Notes: generated from the letters alone by a model not told the origin. Positions 8,856 through 18,766 are shown, counted from the stretch's first letter. The stretch: DNA of 64,000 nt from Fimbriimonadaceae bacterium (GCA_019638775.1 JAHBTD010000003.1:434001-498000), one strand, 5' to 3'. Translations and numbers: made by a program.

Positions 8856-9320
8856 TTATGGCTTGCTCTCGGTCTTGGGTGCGGCTATCCGCTCAAGCTG
8901 GAACCCCTGTCCCTGGGTGGGGGTGAGCGTGATCTTGCTGTCGTTGATCCACTGTACGGTGAACTTTCGAGTTCGCACTAACTCCCTTTCGGCTCGCGCT
9001 TTCGCCCCACGGCCCATTCCCTTTGGCAATCCGTCAATCTCTACCGAATCGACCACGGTTTCAAGCTTCTCGCCATCGTCAATCTTGTAGCTGCCAGTTC
9101 CCGTGACCGTCACCGACAGGTCACCGAAGGGTCCAGAAGTGCGCACTTCTGAGGTGTAAGCCATCTCAAAGGTGCCATCGGCGCCAAAGGTCTGCGTCAC
9201 GACAACGTTCTGATCCCCTATCTTCATCGCCGACTGCCAAGAGCCGACGAGCGAACGGTCTCCCGAGCACCCGCTCAAAATCGCGACAGTAAGAACGAGT
9301 GCAAGAAGGAAACGGATCAT
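8856..9320 (-). CDS. Small lipoprotein, paralogue 3
   Basis: 154 residues with an N-terminal hydrophobic segment and lipobox (LSGC, Cys about 18), so predicted to be a lipid-anchored envelope protein. The mature part begins VGSW, continues with a TFGADGTFEM strand and ends with a QWINDSKITLTP strand. The same landmarks (G[ST]W, DG[IT][FY], [QE]WI[ND]) recur in the two genes upstream, so the three are tandem paralogues. The fold is probably a small beta barrel or sandwich. Function is unknown. The coding end lies 7 bp before manC. Confidence 0.8.
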   Translation of the reverse strand: MIRFLLALVLTVAILSGCSGDRSLVGSWQSAMKIGDQNVVVTQTFGADGTFEMAYTSEVRTSGPFGDLSVTVTGTGSYKIDDGEKLETVVDSVEIDGLPKGMGRGAKARAERELVRTRKFTVQWINDSKITLTPTQGQGFQLERIAAPKTESKP

Positions 9321-9370
9321 GGCTTAAAAGTAATAACGCTATCAGAGCCTGGTTGTTCCGGCTTTAGGCG

Positions 9371-9856
9371 TCATTGCGGTTTGATCCGCTTGAATCGCGT
9401 TGTCTCTTCGGCGGATTTGATGCTGATCGTGTTTTCGTCAATCCACTCGATCTTATCCATCGCCGTCTTTCCCTTGTCCTTTTCGATTTCAAGGCGAATC
9501 CCTGGCTCTGCCTCTTTGGCGATGCCTGCGTAGCCGTAATCCGTGGGTGTTGTCAGGAGTCTGTCTTTCCCTTGAATTGAGTACGTGCCGCGAGCAGTAA
9601 TGGTAATGTCCTTGCCGCCACCGGGGTTCTTGATGCGAGTCTGAAAGGTGAATATGCCGTCTTCGCTAAAGTTTTGGGTGATCGTCGCGGGATTGTTCCC
9701 CGACTTAAACTCAGCTTCCCAAGTGCCAACAATCGAGGGCTCGGGAGCTTCGCCGCAGCCAGCGACAAGCGCGACGATAGCAACAAAGAGAAGTAGCGCC
9801 GACTTCAACACAAGGTTGTTAGGGCGCTCACGTCGTAATCCCAACTGAGCGCTCAT
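9371..9856 (-). CDS. Small lipoprotein, paralogue 2
   Basis: 161 residues. An arginine-rich N-terminus is followed by a hydrophobic stretch and lipobox (VAGC). The mature domain has VGTWEAEF, a NFSEDGIFTF strand, a GTYSIQG turn and an IEWIDENTISI strand, matching the flanking two genes. Its start overlaps the stop of the upstream paralogue (ATGA at 9853-9856), so the pair is translationally coupled. An internal start closer to the hydrophobic segment is possible. Function is unknown. Confidence 0.78.
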   Translation of the reverse strand: MSAQLGLRRERPNNLVLKSALLLFVAIVALVAGCGEAPEPSIVGTWEAEFKSGNNPATITQNFSEDGIFTFQTRIKNPGGGKDITITARGTYSIQGKDRLLTTPTDYGYAGIAKEAEPGIRLEIEKDKGKTAMDKIEWIDENTISIKSAEETTRFKRIKPQ

Positions 9857-10287
9857 TCCTTCTTGCGACTGAGGGTAAGTGTCTGGTCTTGGACGGATAA
9901 CGTAATCGTATCGTCATCGACCCATGTAATATCCCGAAGCGATTTCTTATTGAGCTCCTTGGACGCGTTGTCTCGGACGACCTGATCGAGCTCCTTTGGA
10001 AAATTCTCAAGCGTAACTGATGTTCCAGTCATCGCAAGCTTGTTCTCGCCCTCGGCGGCATATGTACCGGAACTTCGTACAATCATCTTTTCGCCAATGG
10101 GCGGCGAAAACGTGAATTCGTTCGAGTACGTGCCATCAGCGTTGAAGACTTGAACGAAATCTCCCGTCAAACCGTTCACGACGGGCATCGTGCCGGTCCA
10201 AGTCCCCACGAGCTTATTCTTAGCTCCGCAACCGCACAAGGCTACCACAACGGCAACGGCCAAAAACAAGCCAACAAACTTTCGCAT
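9853..10287 (-). CDS. Small lipoprotein, paralogue 1
   Basis: 144 residues from ATG 10287. The frame is open to 10341, but the signal sequence MRKFVGLFLAVAVVVAL with lipobox LCGC fixes the start at 10287. The mature part has VGTWTGTMP, VFNADGTYSNEF, SGTYAAEGENKL and ITWVDDDTITLSV, the landmarks shared with the next two genes. It leads the operon of three lipoproteins and manC and is divergent from the endonuclease III gene, with about 50 bp between the starts. Confidence 0.8.
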   Translation of the reverse strand: MRKFVGLFLAVAVVVALCGCGAKNKLVGTWTGTMPVVNGLTGDFVQVFNADGTYSNEFTFSPPIGEKMIVRSSGTYAAEGENKLAMTGTSVTLENFPKELDQVVRDNASKELNKKSLRDITWVDDDTITLSVQDQTLTLSRKKE

Positions 10288-10339
10288 AAAGCGAGTATAA
10301 CACGCACTTTTCGTGAGGCTGTATCCTTTAGACCAACCC

Positions 10340-11101
10340 ATGCCATCGTCCTACTGGAGCCCCGAAACCGTACAGATAGTTATCGCTTCTCTGGAAGCGC
10401 AGTACGGTCCACCCCCTCCCATCCCAAACACTGATCCCCTAGAGGAGCTTGTCGCCTGCATCTTGAGCCAACACACAAGCGATGCAAACTCCATCCCCGC
10501 CTACGAGCGGTTGCGAGCTGAGTTTCCTCACTGGCAAGCCCTCGTCGAAGCTGGGGAAGAAGGTGTAGCGAACGTTATACGCAGCGCCGGACTCGCCAAT
10601 CAGAAATCACGAACGATTATTCGATGTTTAAAGGAGATTCAAGATCGCGTCGGTGATTACTCGCTTGAACTCTTGAGGGATATGTCGCCGATCGTGGCCC
10701 GAAACTGGCTCACAAGTTTGCCAGGAGTCGGCCCCAAAACGGCTTCGATCGTCCTTTGCTTTAGCCTCGGAATGGGAGTTGTTCCGGTTGATACTCATAT
10801 CTTTCGTGTGAGCTGGAGGCTTGGTCTTGTTGAGCCAAAGCCAGGTGAGGGAAAAGCCCACGATGCGCTCATGCCACTTGTACCATCAGAGCTTGCTTAT
10901 CGCTTTCACATGGCGTTCATTCAGCATGGAAGAGCCGTCTGCAAAGCGCCTGTGCCCTTATGCGCCCAGTGCGTCCTCAAGGACCGTTGCGGGTGGTTCT
11001 CGATTGGTGGCCCCGAACTCCGAATGAGAGAGATGCAGCAAAAGAGGGGCCGCCGCGCCAACGATTCTCCTTCACAGGGATCAAAAAAGCGGTCGCGATG
11101 A
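10340..11101 (+). CDS. nth: Endonuclease III (DNA glycosylase/AP lyase)
   Basis: About 253 residues from ATG 10340 (GTG 10313 is in frame; neither has a clear Shine-Dalgarno). The helix-hairpin-helix LPGVGPKTASIV carries the catalytic Lys, and VPVDTHIFRVSWRLG carries the catalytic Asp. The 4Fe-4S motif C-x6-C-x2-C-x5-C is complete (CKAPVPLC...CVLKDRC). The enzyme excises oxidised pyrimidines. The last 40 residues are a basic Arg/Lys/Ser tail beyond the usual family end. glnE begins 19 bp downstream. Confidence 0.93.
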   Translation: MPSSYWSPETVQIVIASLEAQYGPPPPIPNTDPLEELVACILSQHTSDANSIPAYERLRAEFPHWQALVEAGEEGVANVIRSAGLANQKSRTIIRCLKEIQDRVGDYSLELLRDMSPIVARNWLTSLPGVGPKTASIVLCFSLGMGVVPVDTHIFRVSWRLGLVEPKPGEGKAHDALMPLVPSELAYRFHMAFIQHGRAVCKAPVPLCAQCVLKDRCGWFSIGGPELRMREMQQKRGRRANDSPSQGSKKRSR

Positions 11102-11120
11102 TTTAGACTGGTAGGAAGGT

Positions 11121-13772
11121 TTGACGGTTTTCCGAGATAACGAGGCTGCAGAGAGGACGATGGACAGGCTCCACGCCCTAACCGGCTTGGAACTTGATGC
11201 TGACTTTCAGGCTTGCTTTGACTCTGCTACCGACCCCGATCTCGCCATTATCAACCTGGAAAGGTGGCTCAAGGCGGTCTCGAACCCCGGAACTCAACTT
11301 GCTTTGCTTCTGCAAATGCCCCGATTCCTCCGACTCCTGATTGAGCTCCTCGGTGCAAGTCAGCCGGTCGCCAACGCACTCATTCAGAATCCCGAACTGG
11401 TCGCCATCTTGACTGACCCCGAAGCGCTCCCGGTCATCCCATCCCGAGAAGGGATAGAGCAAGAAGGGCGGAGGTTGATCGAACTCGCCACCAGCTACAC
11501 CCATGCCTTAGACCGTCTTCGCTTTCTTCGACAGCGTTGGATAGTGCCGATCGTGGTCTGTGATCTTTCAGGAATGTGGGAACAAACGGTTGTGTGGCAG
11601 GCGATCTCGGACCTTGCCGATGCCCTCATTACTCTTGCGCTTGAAGCCAGTTGGCATGAGTATGCAGCGGGGAAGGGGATTGATGACGAGTGTCCACTGA
11701 TGGTTGTAGGGTTCGGGAAGCTAGGCGGACACGAACTGAACTACAGCTCCGACGTTGACTTGGTCTACGTCGTCCCTTCCGGCATAAGCGAGGAGATGGA
11801 GAAGCACGCTGGACGCGTCTGCGAAATGTTGAATCGCGCACTCAGCGAGCCGATGGGGCGGGGGTCGCTCTACCGGGTCGATCTCCGGTTGCGGCCGTTT
11901 GGCGGTGCGGGGCCGATCATTCAGACCAGTCGAGCAGTCGAGGCTTACTATCGCTCCCATGCCGAACTGTGGGAGTCTCAGGCCTTGCTTCGTTCGCGCC
12001 CGATCTGCGGACCCGCAGAGCTTCGTGAGAGTTGGGAGGCCATGCGAGACACGCAGTGTTTCGGCAGCCGCCTAAGCACGGCGTCGGTCGAGCAGCTTCT
12101 GCACATGCGCGAACGTGTGGAGCAGCACGCCGAGGACGAAGACTTGAAACGAGGGCGAGGCGGGATTCGGGATATAGAGTTCCTCACCCAAATTCTGCAG
12201 CTCGCCACCGGACACGAGCACCCCGAAACTCGTGTGTTGGAAACGCCTGTCGCCCTTGCCCAACTGAGTCAGGTTAAGGCTCTCCCGGGAACGGTTGCCG
12301 AAGAACTGACTGGTCACTACACCTTCCTGAGAAAGCTCGAACACCGCATTCAGCTCTTTCACGATCAACAGACTCACACTGTCCCTCCTCAAGAAGAAGC
12401 GCGCAAGCAGCTTGCCCGGTTGATGGGCTTTGGCAGTTGGGTCGAACTCGATGGGGAGCTGACGATCCGCCGGATGAATGTCAGAAGCATCTATCAAACG
12501 ATCCTGCCCCCTCTCGCCGGAGTTGACGATTACCGGTCAAAGTCGCTCGCACAGTTGGGACAATTCGCCTCCGACGGCGCAAAGTGGATAGACGCATTGC
12601 CCGAGAGTGAGGCGTTCTATGTCAGCCTCTCCGAAAACCGCGATAGCATCGACCGCATCAGAGAGTGTTTGCATGGGGCCCCGGCCCTGACCCGCTACTT
12701 TGCGTCCTCAATGCCCCTGATGGAAGAGCTGATGAGCGGCGAAATCGACGAAGAGTTCGATGCTGGGGACTCGATTGCGAGGCTCCCGGCAAACGTGCCC
12801 CTGGAGACACTTGCCGCCAAGATTCGGCATATCTGGGTGATCTGTGCTTACCAATGGTCGCGGAATCCTGAGTTTGCGCTCGGAGAGAGGCTTGCCGCCA
12901 TCTACAGCGCGACTCTGCGCCATATGATGAACAGACTTTACGTCCAATTCGATCTGTTGGCGATGGGGAGTTATGCGGTGATGGAGACCGCGCTCGGGTC
13001 CGATCTGGATGTGGTGTTCCTGGTCGAAGACCCCGATCAGCGACCTCAAGCCGAGCAGCACGCTCAAGACCTCCTGAGCATGGCCGACTTCTTGGCGAGG
13101 CACGGAGCCCCTATCAAAATCGACCTTCGGCTAAGACCCGAGGGCGGCAAAGGCTTGCTTGTCCGAAGCTATGACGGCTTTGAGGCCTACGAGCTTGAAG
13201 CCATGGAGATGTGGGAGCGGTTTGCGCTCGGACAGTCGCGCTTGGTCGAGGGCAACCCCAAAGCCGAGTCCCTTGCGATGAAGGCGGCTTACGCCATCCC
13301 TCTCACGCCGGAACACCTCGAAGAGTTGATGCACATCAAGCGCAGAATCGAGAGTGAGAGACTCTCCCCCAAGTACGCAAAGCGGCACGTCAAGCTCGGC
13401 CACGGGGGGTTAATGGATATCGAGTGGATGGTGCATCTCAACGAGTTGCGTTATCCAACGGCGGCTCAAGCCGGCAAAAACCTGCTCTTTGATGATCGCA
13501 TCCGCGCTTTAGCACGGGCAAAGCTCATCAATGCGATTGAGATGGATCAGCTTCTTGCCGCACGAGTACATTTGCGAACGCTACGTGATAGACTTTATCT
13601 GTTGGGGATGACCCCCGATATTGTCCCAGAGAACCCAGACAAGCTCGACCGTTTGGCCGAGTTTTTTGGTGTTGGCAACGGCAATGAATTCCTAAAAGAG
13701 CACGAGAACCTCGTCGAATCGGTGCGAACGATCTACATGGAGAGCTTGGAGCGACTGAGAGCGAAGGCATGA
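11121..13772 (+). CDS. glnE: Glutamine synthetase adenylyltransferase/deadenylylase
   Basis: 883 residues, two tandem nucleotidyltransferase modules each followed by a helical domain, as in GlnE. The first has the canonical FGKLGGHELNYSSDVDLVYV and RGRGGIRDIEFL. The second has a divergent loop, MGSYAVMETALGSDLDVVFL, with the acidic pair kept but GKLGG replaced, then LGHGGLMDIEWMVH. GlnE controls glutamine synthetase by adenylylation. The start is TTG 11121 with AGGA 4 nt upstream; ATG 11160 is the alternative. The stop overlaps the plsY start (ATGA). Confidence 0.93.
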   Translation: MTVFRDNEAAERTMDRLHALTGLELDADFQACFDSATDPDLAIINLERWLKAVSNPGTQLALLLQMPRFLRLLIELLGASQPVANALIQNPELVAILTDPEALPVIPSREGIEQEGRRLIELATSYTHALDRLRFLRQRWIVPIVVCDLSGMWEQTVVWQAISDLADALITLALEASWHEYAAGKGIDDECPLMVVGFGKLGGHELNYSSDVDLVYVVPSGISEEMEKHAGRVCEMLNRALSEPMGRGSLYRVDLRLRPFGGAGPIIQTSRAVEAYYRSHAELWESQALLRSRPICGPAELRESWEAMRDTQCFGSRLSTASVEQLLHMRERVEQHAEDEDLKRGRGGIRDIEFLTQILQLATGHEHPETRVLETPVALAQLSQVKALPGTVAEELTGHYTFLRKLEHRIQLFHDQQTHTVPPQEEARKQLARLMGFGSWVELDGELTIRRMNVRSIYQTILPPLAGVDDYRSKSLAQLGQFASDGAKWIDALPESEAFYVSLSENRDSIDRIRECLHGAPALTRYFASSMPLMEELMSGEIDEEFDAGDSIARLPANVPLETLAAKIRHIWVICAYQWSRNPEFALGERLAAIYSATLRHMMNRLYVQFDLLAMGSYAVMETALGSDLDVVFLVEDPDQRPQAEQHAQDLLSMADFLARHGAPIKIDLRLRPEGGKGLLVRSYDGFEAYELEAMEMWERFALGQSRLVEGNPKAESLAMKAAYAIPLTPEHLEELMHIKRRIESERLSPKYAKRHVKLGHGGLMDIEWMVHLNELRYPTAAQAGKNLLFDDRIRALARAKLINAIEMDQLLAARVHLRTLRDRLYLLGMTPDIVPENPDKLDRLAEFFGVGNGNEFLKEHENLVESVRTIYMESLERLRAKA

Positions 13773-14431
13773 AAGAAGCATTGGTGTTCCTTGCCGCCTA
13801 TTTTGTTGGCTCGATTCCGGTCGGCTACCTGGTCGCCCGTGCAAACGGCATCGACATTTTCAAGACCGGGTCGGGCAATGTCGGCGCAACGAACGTGATG
13901 CGAAGCCTCGGCAAGAAGTGGGGCATTGTCGTTTTTGTGCTGGACCTTCTTAAGGGCTTTGCCTCCGCGATGGTAGGGGGAATGCTTCTCCCAGAACCGG
14001 GTTACGGCCTTCTCGTCGGTGTGATTGCGATCGTGGGGCATTGTCTGTCCCCATTCCTGAAGTTTCGTGGGGGCAAAGGCATCGCAACGGGGGTGGGGGC
14101 GCTGTTTGGAAGCGTTCCCGAAATTGCCGGGATCTGTCTCGCCGCCTACGCTCTGGTGTTTGTCACAACGCGCTATGTCAGCGTCGCCTCCATCGTTGCG
14201 ATTTTTCTCGCGGTCATCTTAGGCTACGCCTTCAAGCTTCCTCCCGTCGGCATCTACGCTCTCTGGGGGATGTGGGCATTGATCGCATTTCGCCACAAAG
14301 GAAATATCGAGCGACTGTTGAAAGGGGAAGAACCAAAGTTTTACGCGAAGGGCGCACGTCCCGAACAACCGGGCAACTCGGTTTCGTCAGAAGACAAGGA
14401 GCCGATTCCGGTCAATAAGGAGTCCAACTGA
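13769..14431 (+). CDS. plsY: Acyl-phosphate:glycerol-3-phosphate acyltransferase
   Basis: 220 residues. The multi-pass membrane enzyme makes lysophosphatidic acid from acyl-phosphate. Family motifs are visible: GSIPVGYLVAR, the GSGNVGATNVMRSLG phosphate loop and the FRGGKGIATGVGALFG segment. Hydrophobic segments flank each motif. The C-terminal 40 residues are polar and specific to this protein. It overlaps glnE by 4 bp and ends just before the zinc-ribbon membrane protein gene, so glnE through lptD look like one polycistron. Confidence 0.95.
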   Translation: MKEALVFLAAYFVGSIPVGYLVARANGIDIFKTGSGNVGATNVMRSLGKKWGIVVFVLDLLKGFASAMVGGMLLPEPGYGLLVGVIAIVGHCLSPFLKFRGGKGIATGVGALFGSVPEIAGICLAAYALVFVTTRYVSVASIVAIFLAVILGYAFKLPPVGIYALWGMWALIAFRHKGNIERLLKGEEPKFYAKGARPEQPGNSVSSEDKEPIPVNKESN

Positions 14432-14434
14432 TCC

Positions 14435-15238
14435 ATGGGCAATGGGTTCGACCTTTCTGTAGAAACAATCGCCGGAATGTGCCTCGTCTGGGTTCCGATT
14501 GCCATCTGGTGCATCATGATGATCAACTGGATGATCGTCGGAGAGATCGAAACGCTCGCTGGCCTCGTTGGACTTGGCTTCGGAGTAACTCTTGGCGTCC
14601 TATCCGTGAACCCGCCCGATCCTGGGCTGCGCCCACTCTTCTTTGCCGCCGCCGTTATCACCCTCATTCTCACCCCGATCACAAGGCTGACCATGGATAG
14701 GATGGCGCTCGCCTCGTTCGACATTGAGGCGATAGAACGTGCCTACGAGATGTTGCGATCCAAGCCCGACAACTACGCCGCAAAGCTGCGGCTCGCAAAA
14801 GCCCTCTACAACAAAGGGCTGATCCTCCACGCCGTCGCCATTTGCGAAGAAGCCCTGCGCCCCGCATCCGATGTCACATTCAGCGAAGAGAAGTACATGC
14901 TCAAGCGCTGGAAGGGGCAAATCGGAATGGTGCAGAACCCAACGCGCGATATCCGCTGCATCAACTGCAATGAACTCAACGAACCGGGACACATCCTCTG
15001 CAAAAAGTGCGGACACGCGTTCTTGCTTAGCTATGCAAAAGGCCAGTTCATCAAACCCAGCATTGCAAAACGGTTGGTGGCTTGCTGGATGTTCGCGATG
15101 ATGGCCATTCTGGGAATCCCCCTCAGCCTCACCGCCTTTGCGCCTCTCGTCGCGATCGGTGTCATCATCTTTCTGTTCGTCGTCGGAACGTATTTTCTTA
15201 TCCGCGCATTCCGAGACGACAAGGCCGTCACTGTATGA
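14435..15238 (+). CDS. Membrane protein with helical-repeat and zinc-ribbon region
   Basis: 267 residues. Two or three hydrophobic helices at the N-terminus (about 10-35, 40-55 and 65-85) are followed by a soluble TPR-like helical pair (about 100-150), a CINCNELNEPGHILCKKCGH zinc ribbon (C-x2-C, C-x2-C) and two more transmembrane helices at 210-255. No enzyme motif is seen. It lies between plsY and lptF and overlaps lptF by 4 bp (ATGA at 15235-15238), so a role in envelope lipid handling is a reasonable guess. Function is unknown. Confidence 0.75.
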   Translation: MGNGFDLSVETIAGMCLVWVPIAIWCIMMINWMIVGEIETLAGLVGLGFGVTLGVLSVNPPDPGLRPLFFAAAVITLILTPITRLTMDRMALASFDIEAIERAYEMLRSKPDNYAAKLRLAKALYNKGLILHAVAICEEALRPASDVTFSEEKYMLKRWKGQIGMVQNPTRDIRCINCNELNEPGHILCKKCGHAFLLSYAKGQFIKPSIAKRLVACWMFAMMAILGIPLSLTAFAPLVAIGVIIFLFVVGTYFLIRAFRDDKAVTV

Positions 15239-16308
15239 AAACTCTCGACCGATACGTCATTCGAGAGCTGTTCGTGCCGTTCTTGATCGGCACGATCACC
15301 GTCGTGCTGATGTTCCAGGCCAACATGCTGATTTTTCAGTACAAGACCTTCTCGCTGAACACGATCCCGATCCTTGCCTCACTCAAGGTTATTCTCTTCG
15401 AAACCCCTGGCTTCTTGAACATGACGCTCCCCGTCGGGACGTCGCTCGCGGTGTCGCTCGCGGTAACGAGACTCGCACGGGAGACGGAGTTGACGGCGAT
15501 GCGCTCGGCTGGCGCGTCCATCCGCCGCGTGATCATGCCGATGGTCTTTTTCGGCTTCCTCGTGTCTATCGGCAACTTCTTTCTCGCTGAAAATGTCATG
15601 CCCGCCGCGAAAAAGGCTTCGCTCAAGATTCAACGCGATATCGGCGCGCTCGGCGGCACACCAGACTTCAAATCCAACGTCGTCGTCAACGTCCGCACCT
15701 ACACCGTAAACGTTGGCGTCGTTCAACGCACCCAGGATGGCGGTCTTGTTCTGAAGGACATCCTCATGTTCGAACGTCCGCGAGTCGATGAAGTGTGGTT
15801 GTACCGTGCCGATAGCGGGACCTACAAAGACGGCATATGGGGCGAATTTAAAAACCTCAAACTCTGGACGATCAAGGGCTCAAGCCTCCGAATTTTCGAT
15901 CCCAAGGAGTTTGTAATCGAGGAGCCGATCACACTCGATGCCATCTTCTCGCCTCCCACGAACGAGGAGCTCACGCTCAAAGAGCTTCAAGGGATGGTCG
16001 CAGACGGCAAGAAAGCCGGAGTCGATACAACTTCGGTCGAAGTCAATTTGCACACCCGTTTCAGCGTCCCCGCCGCCTGCCTGATCTTCTCGCTAGTTGC
16101 ACCAATCTTCGCCGTACTGTTTGCCCGTGGTGGCACGTTTATCGGTGTGATGCTGAGCCTTGTGCTGGTGATGCTTTATTACAACGCCTACATCATCTCC
16201 ACGGAGATTCTGGGCAAGCAAGGCATCGTGAGCCCAATGATCGCTGCATGGCTTCCGAATATCGTCTTCCTCGTACTTGGATTGCTCGCCTTGCGGAGGA
16301 TTGAGTGA
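15235..16308 (+). CDS. LptF/LptG family permease
   Basis: 357 residues from ATG 15235; the longer frame starting at 15082 runs over the previous gene and is rejected. The protein has the N-terminal MKTLDRYVIRELFVPFLIGT of YjgP/YjgQ proteins, a transmembrane bundle, a periplasmic beta-jellyroll (about 140-250) and a second transmembrane bundle. LptF/G form the ABC permease that extracts LPS from the inner membrane. Only one copy is present here, so a homologous partner must be elsewhere or the permease may be a homodimer. Its stop overlaps the GTG start of the LptD-like gene. Confidence 0.92.
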   Translation: MKTLDRYVIRELFVPFLIGTITVVLMFQANMLIFQYKTFSLNTIPILASLKVILFETPGFLNMTLPVGTSLAVSLAVTRLARETELTAMRSAGASIRRVIMPMVFFGFLVSIGNFFLAENVMPAAKKASLKIQRDIGALGGTPDFKSNVVVNVRTYTVNVGVVQRTQDGGLVLKDILMFERPRVDEVWLYRADSGTYKDGIWGEFKNLKLWTIKGSSLRIFDPKEFVIEEPITLDAIFSPPTNEELTLKELQGMVADGKKAGVDTTSVEVNLHTRFSVPAACLIFSLVAPIFAVLFARGGTFIGVMLSLVLVMLYYNAYIISTEILGKQGIVSPMIAAWLPNIVFLVLGLLALRRIE

Positions 16309-18653
16309 AGCGGTGGACGGTTTCCCTGTTCAGCCTTGCCTCAGCCGCCGCATTCGGACAATCCGGTCTGGCTCAGCTTTACAGCACCGCTATCGCTCAC
16401 ACGGGGCAAGATCCTGCCGGAAACTCGCAGACGCCTCCCGATGCGAGACAAGATCCCAATAAGCCCCCGCTCCAGCCGACCGGATTCCCTGCGGGTGCCG
16501 ACGCAGACGGTCGTTTGCCCACCCCAGTTCAGGGGCAAAACTCAGACCGAGTTGTGCGAATCCTATCCACTAACAGCCAACTCACAAGGATGGGCGACAT
16601 CGTCACGATCAAGGACAAGGTGCATGTCCTTTATCGCGGATACGATATCTTCGCTGACGAGGTTGTTGGCAATCTACGCACGAGCGTCTTTGTTTTGCGA
16701 GGGAACGCCTCGCTGGTCGGGGAGGATGCAGTCATAAAGGGCGAACGGCTTGAGGTCGACTTTGACACCAAGAAGTTCAGGACGCTCAAGATCGACGCTG
16801 AATTGAGGCCAAGCCTACTCGGCGGAGAGACACTCAGCAGCGTTTATGTGAGAGGTGGAGAAGGGTTTGGTACAGACCGGGAGTTCACCGCTCACGACAG
16901 CCTCTTAACAACCTGCGAAAAGGAGATCCCTCACTATCATATCGACTCTAAAATGATGGAGGTTCGTCCAGGAAAGCGAATCATCCTCCGCAAAGCAGGC
17001 TTCGATCTTCTTGGGCACAAACTCTTCACGATCCCCTACTTGGTGATCCCCCTCGACGACCGCAATCAGCGATACGCCCCCGAGATCGGGCAAACGCAAG
17101 AGGAGGGTTGGTTCATCCGGAACACCATCGGAATTCCGGTTTCGGGCAACAACGCCCTGTCGAGTTATCTCGATTACTACGAAAAGCTTGGACCAGGGAT
17201 CGGTGGTCGGTTCGCCTATGACTCGGAGAATGCGGCCGGCTTTGTGCGCGCCTACAACATCGCTGGCGATACCCAATCTCTCGAAGTCGTATCGAGCCAC
17301 ATTCAACGGTTTGGTTCGTCGATCTTTAGCCTCGACAATAACTTTCAAAAGCGCAACTTTTTCAACTCGCCTCAGAACACAAGCATGCAAACAAGGGCAT
17401 CGCTGCTGTTTCCTCAACGCGGCGCAACGACGAGGCTGTCGTTTATTCGCTCCGCGAACGAGTCCACCAACTTCGAGAGCGTGACCCAGGCCTTTGCGAT
17501 CTCCGACCAGCGCACATACGGCCTCAACACACGGACCCTACTCGATCTATCGTGGAACCGATACAACTCCCAGTCTGGATCGAACACGAATCAGCGCGAG
17601 CAACTCGACGTGCGCTTCAATGGTCGATACGACCTCAGCCAGGCGCTTGCCGAACTCGACTATCAGCGCAGCATTCCTATCGGTGAGAACAAGAACTTCT
17701 TCGGAGCAATTGAGCGAACTCCCGTCCTCACACTCAGCACCGATTCACGCCGACTCCTCGGGAGAGGAACCAAAACGGATTGGCCTTTCTCATCCCTTTT
17801 ATCGGTAGGACAATTCACCGACCAGCGCATCGGCGACACGATTACACGCTATTTCTTTGAGTTCAACCTCAACAGGCCCGACAACGGCAGAAGTCGCTTC
17901 GGCATGCAGACCAATGCCCGTTTTCAGCAGCGGTTCTACAGCGACGACACGGCTCAATACGTCACCACCCTCAACACCGCCCTGCGCTACAACCTGGGTG
18001 ACCGTTCGGCCTTCAACCTGCGGTACTCCTACCTTCAGCCCGAAGGCTTCACTCCCTTGAATATCGACCGCTCAAGCCGAACAAGCTACGGAACGGCTGA
18101 ACTGAACTTCCAACTCTCGTCTGCGCTTCGGATCGGCGCACAGTCAGGATTTGACGCCCTTCGTTCGCGTGAGGGCGAAGTAGGATGGCAGCCCGTTGGC
18201 GTTCGCATGGAGTGGCAGCCAACCGATGGATTCTTAATGCGGGGGCAGACCACATACGATCCCCGACTCTCGACATGGAGCAACCTCACACTCGACATGG
18301 GCTACGCCCATAACGACACTTTCCTGAGCATCGGCGCTCGCTACGATGGCATTCGCCAGGTCTGGGGCAACTTCAACGTTTACCTCGACGGATTCCGTGT
18401 CGGAAGGACGCGCGTCGCTGCGCTCCTAACTTACAATGGATATCTCAAGAAGTTCGACAGCAAGCATTATTCGCTGATTTATGACCTGCACTGCGCCGAA
18501 GCCGTGCTCGAAGTACTGGAGAATAATTTCGGTTTTCGCTCGGGAAGAGAAGTGTATTTTTCAATCCGTTTGAAGGCTTTTCCATTCGGTTCAAATTTTG
18601 GAACGGGCACGCGCGGTCAGCCGATTGGCATCGGCACGGGCTCTGGATTTTAA
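16305..18653 (+). CDS. LptD-like outer-membrane LPS assembly protein
   Basis: 782 residues, GTG start at 16305 overlapping the permease stop (GTGA). A signal peptide (about 1-22, ending GLAQ) and a Pro/Gln-rich linker precede an OstA/LptA-type beta-jellyroll (about 75-190, with VTIKDKVHVLYRGYDIFADE). A TTCEKEIPHYHI segment then leads into a long C-terminal beta barrel of amphipathic strands rich in Tyr, Arg and Asn. The gene order permease-LptD and the domain order support outer-membrane lipopolysaccharide insertion. No LptE was found nearby. Confidence 0.88.
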   Translation: MKRWTVSLFSLASAAAFGQSGLAQLYSTAIAHTGQDPAGNSQTPPDARQDPNKPPLQPTGFPAGADADGRLPTPVQGQNSDRVVRILSTNSQLTRMGDIVTIKDKVHVLYRGYDIFADEVVGNLRTSVFVLRGNASLVGEDAVIKGERLEVDFDTKKFRTLKIDAELRPSLLGGETLSSVYVRGGEGFGTDREFTAHDSLLTTCEKEIPHYHIDSKMMEVRPGKRIILRKAGFDLLGHKLFTIPYLVIPLDDRNQRYAPEIGQTQEEGWFIRNTIGIPVSGNNALSSYLDYYEKLGPGIGGRFAYDSENAAGFVRAYNIAGDTQSLEVVSSHIQRFGSSIFSLDNNFQKRNFFNSPQNTSMQTRASLLFPQRGATTRLSFIRSANESTNFESVTQAFAISDQRTYGLNTRTLLDLSWNRYNSQSGSNTNQREQLDVRFNGRYDLSQALAELDYQRSIPIGENKNFFGAIERTPVLTLSTDSRRLLGRGTKTDWPFSSLLSVGQFTDQRIGDTITRYFFEFNLNRPDNGRSRFGMQTNARFQQRFYSDDTAQYVTTLNTALRYNLGDRSAFNLRYSYLQPEGFTPLNIDRSSRTSYGTAELNFQLSSALRIGAQSGFDALRSREGEVGWQPVGVRMEWQPTDGFLMRGQTTYDPRLSTWSNLTLDMGYAHNDTFLSIGARYDGIRQVWGNFNVYLDGFRVGRTRVAALLTYNGYLKKFDSKHYSLIYDLHCAEAVLEVLENNFGFRSGREVYFSIRLKAFPFGSNFGTGTRGQPIGIGTGSGF

Positions 18654-18766
18654 AGAAAAAGCATGTAATACTGTGTATTGTCGATTTTGGTTCACGAATT
18701 TGAACCTTGCGGGTGTGTGGACGCGTCCCGAAGTTCGAGGGTTGCCCCATTTTTGGTGAAGAGGTT

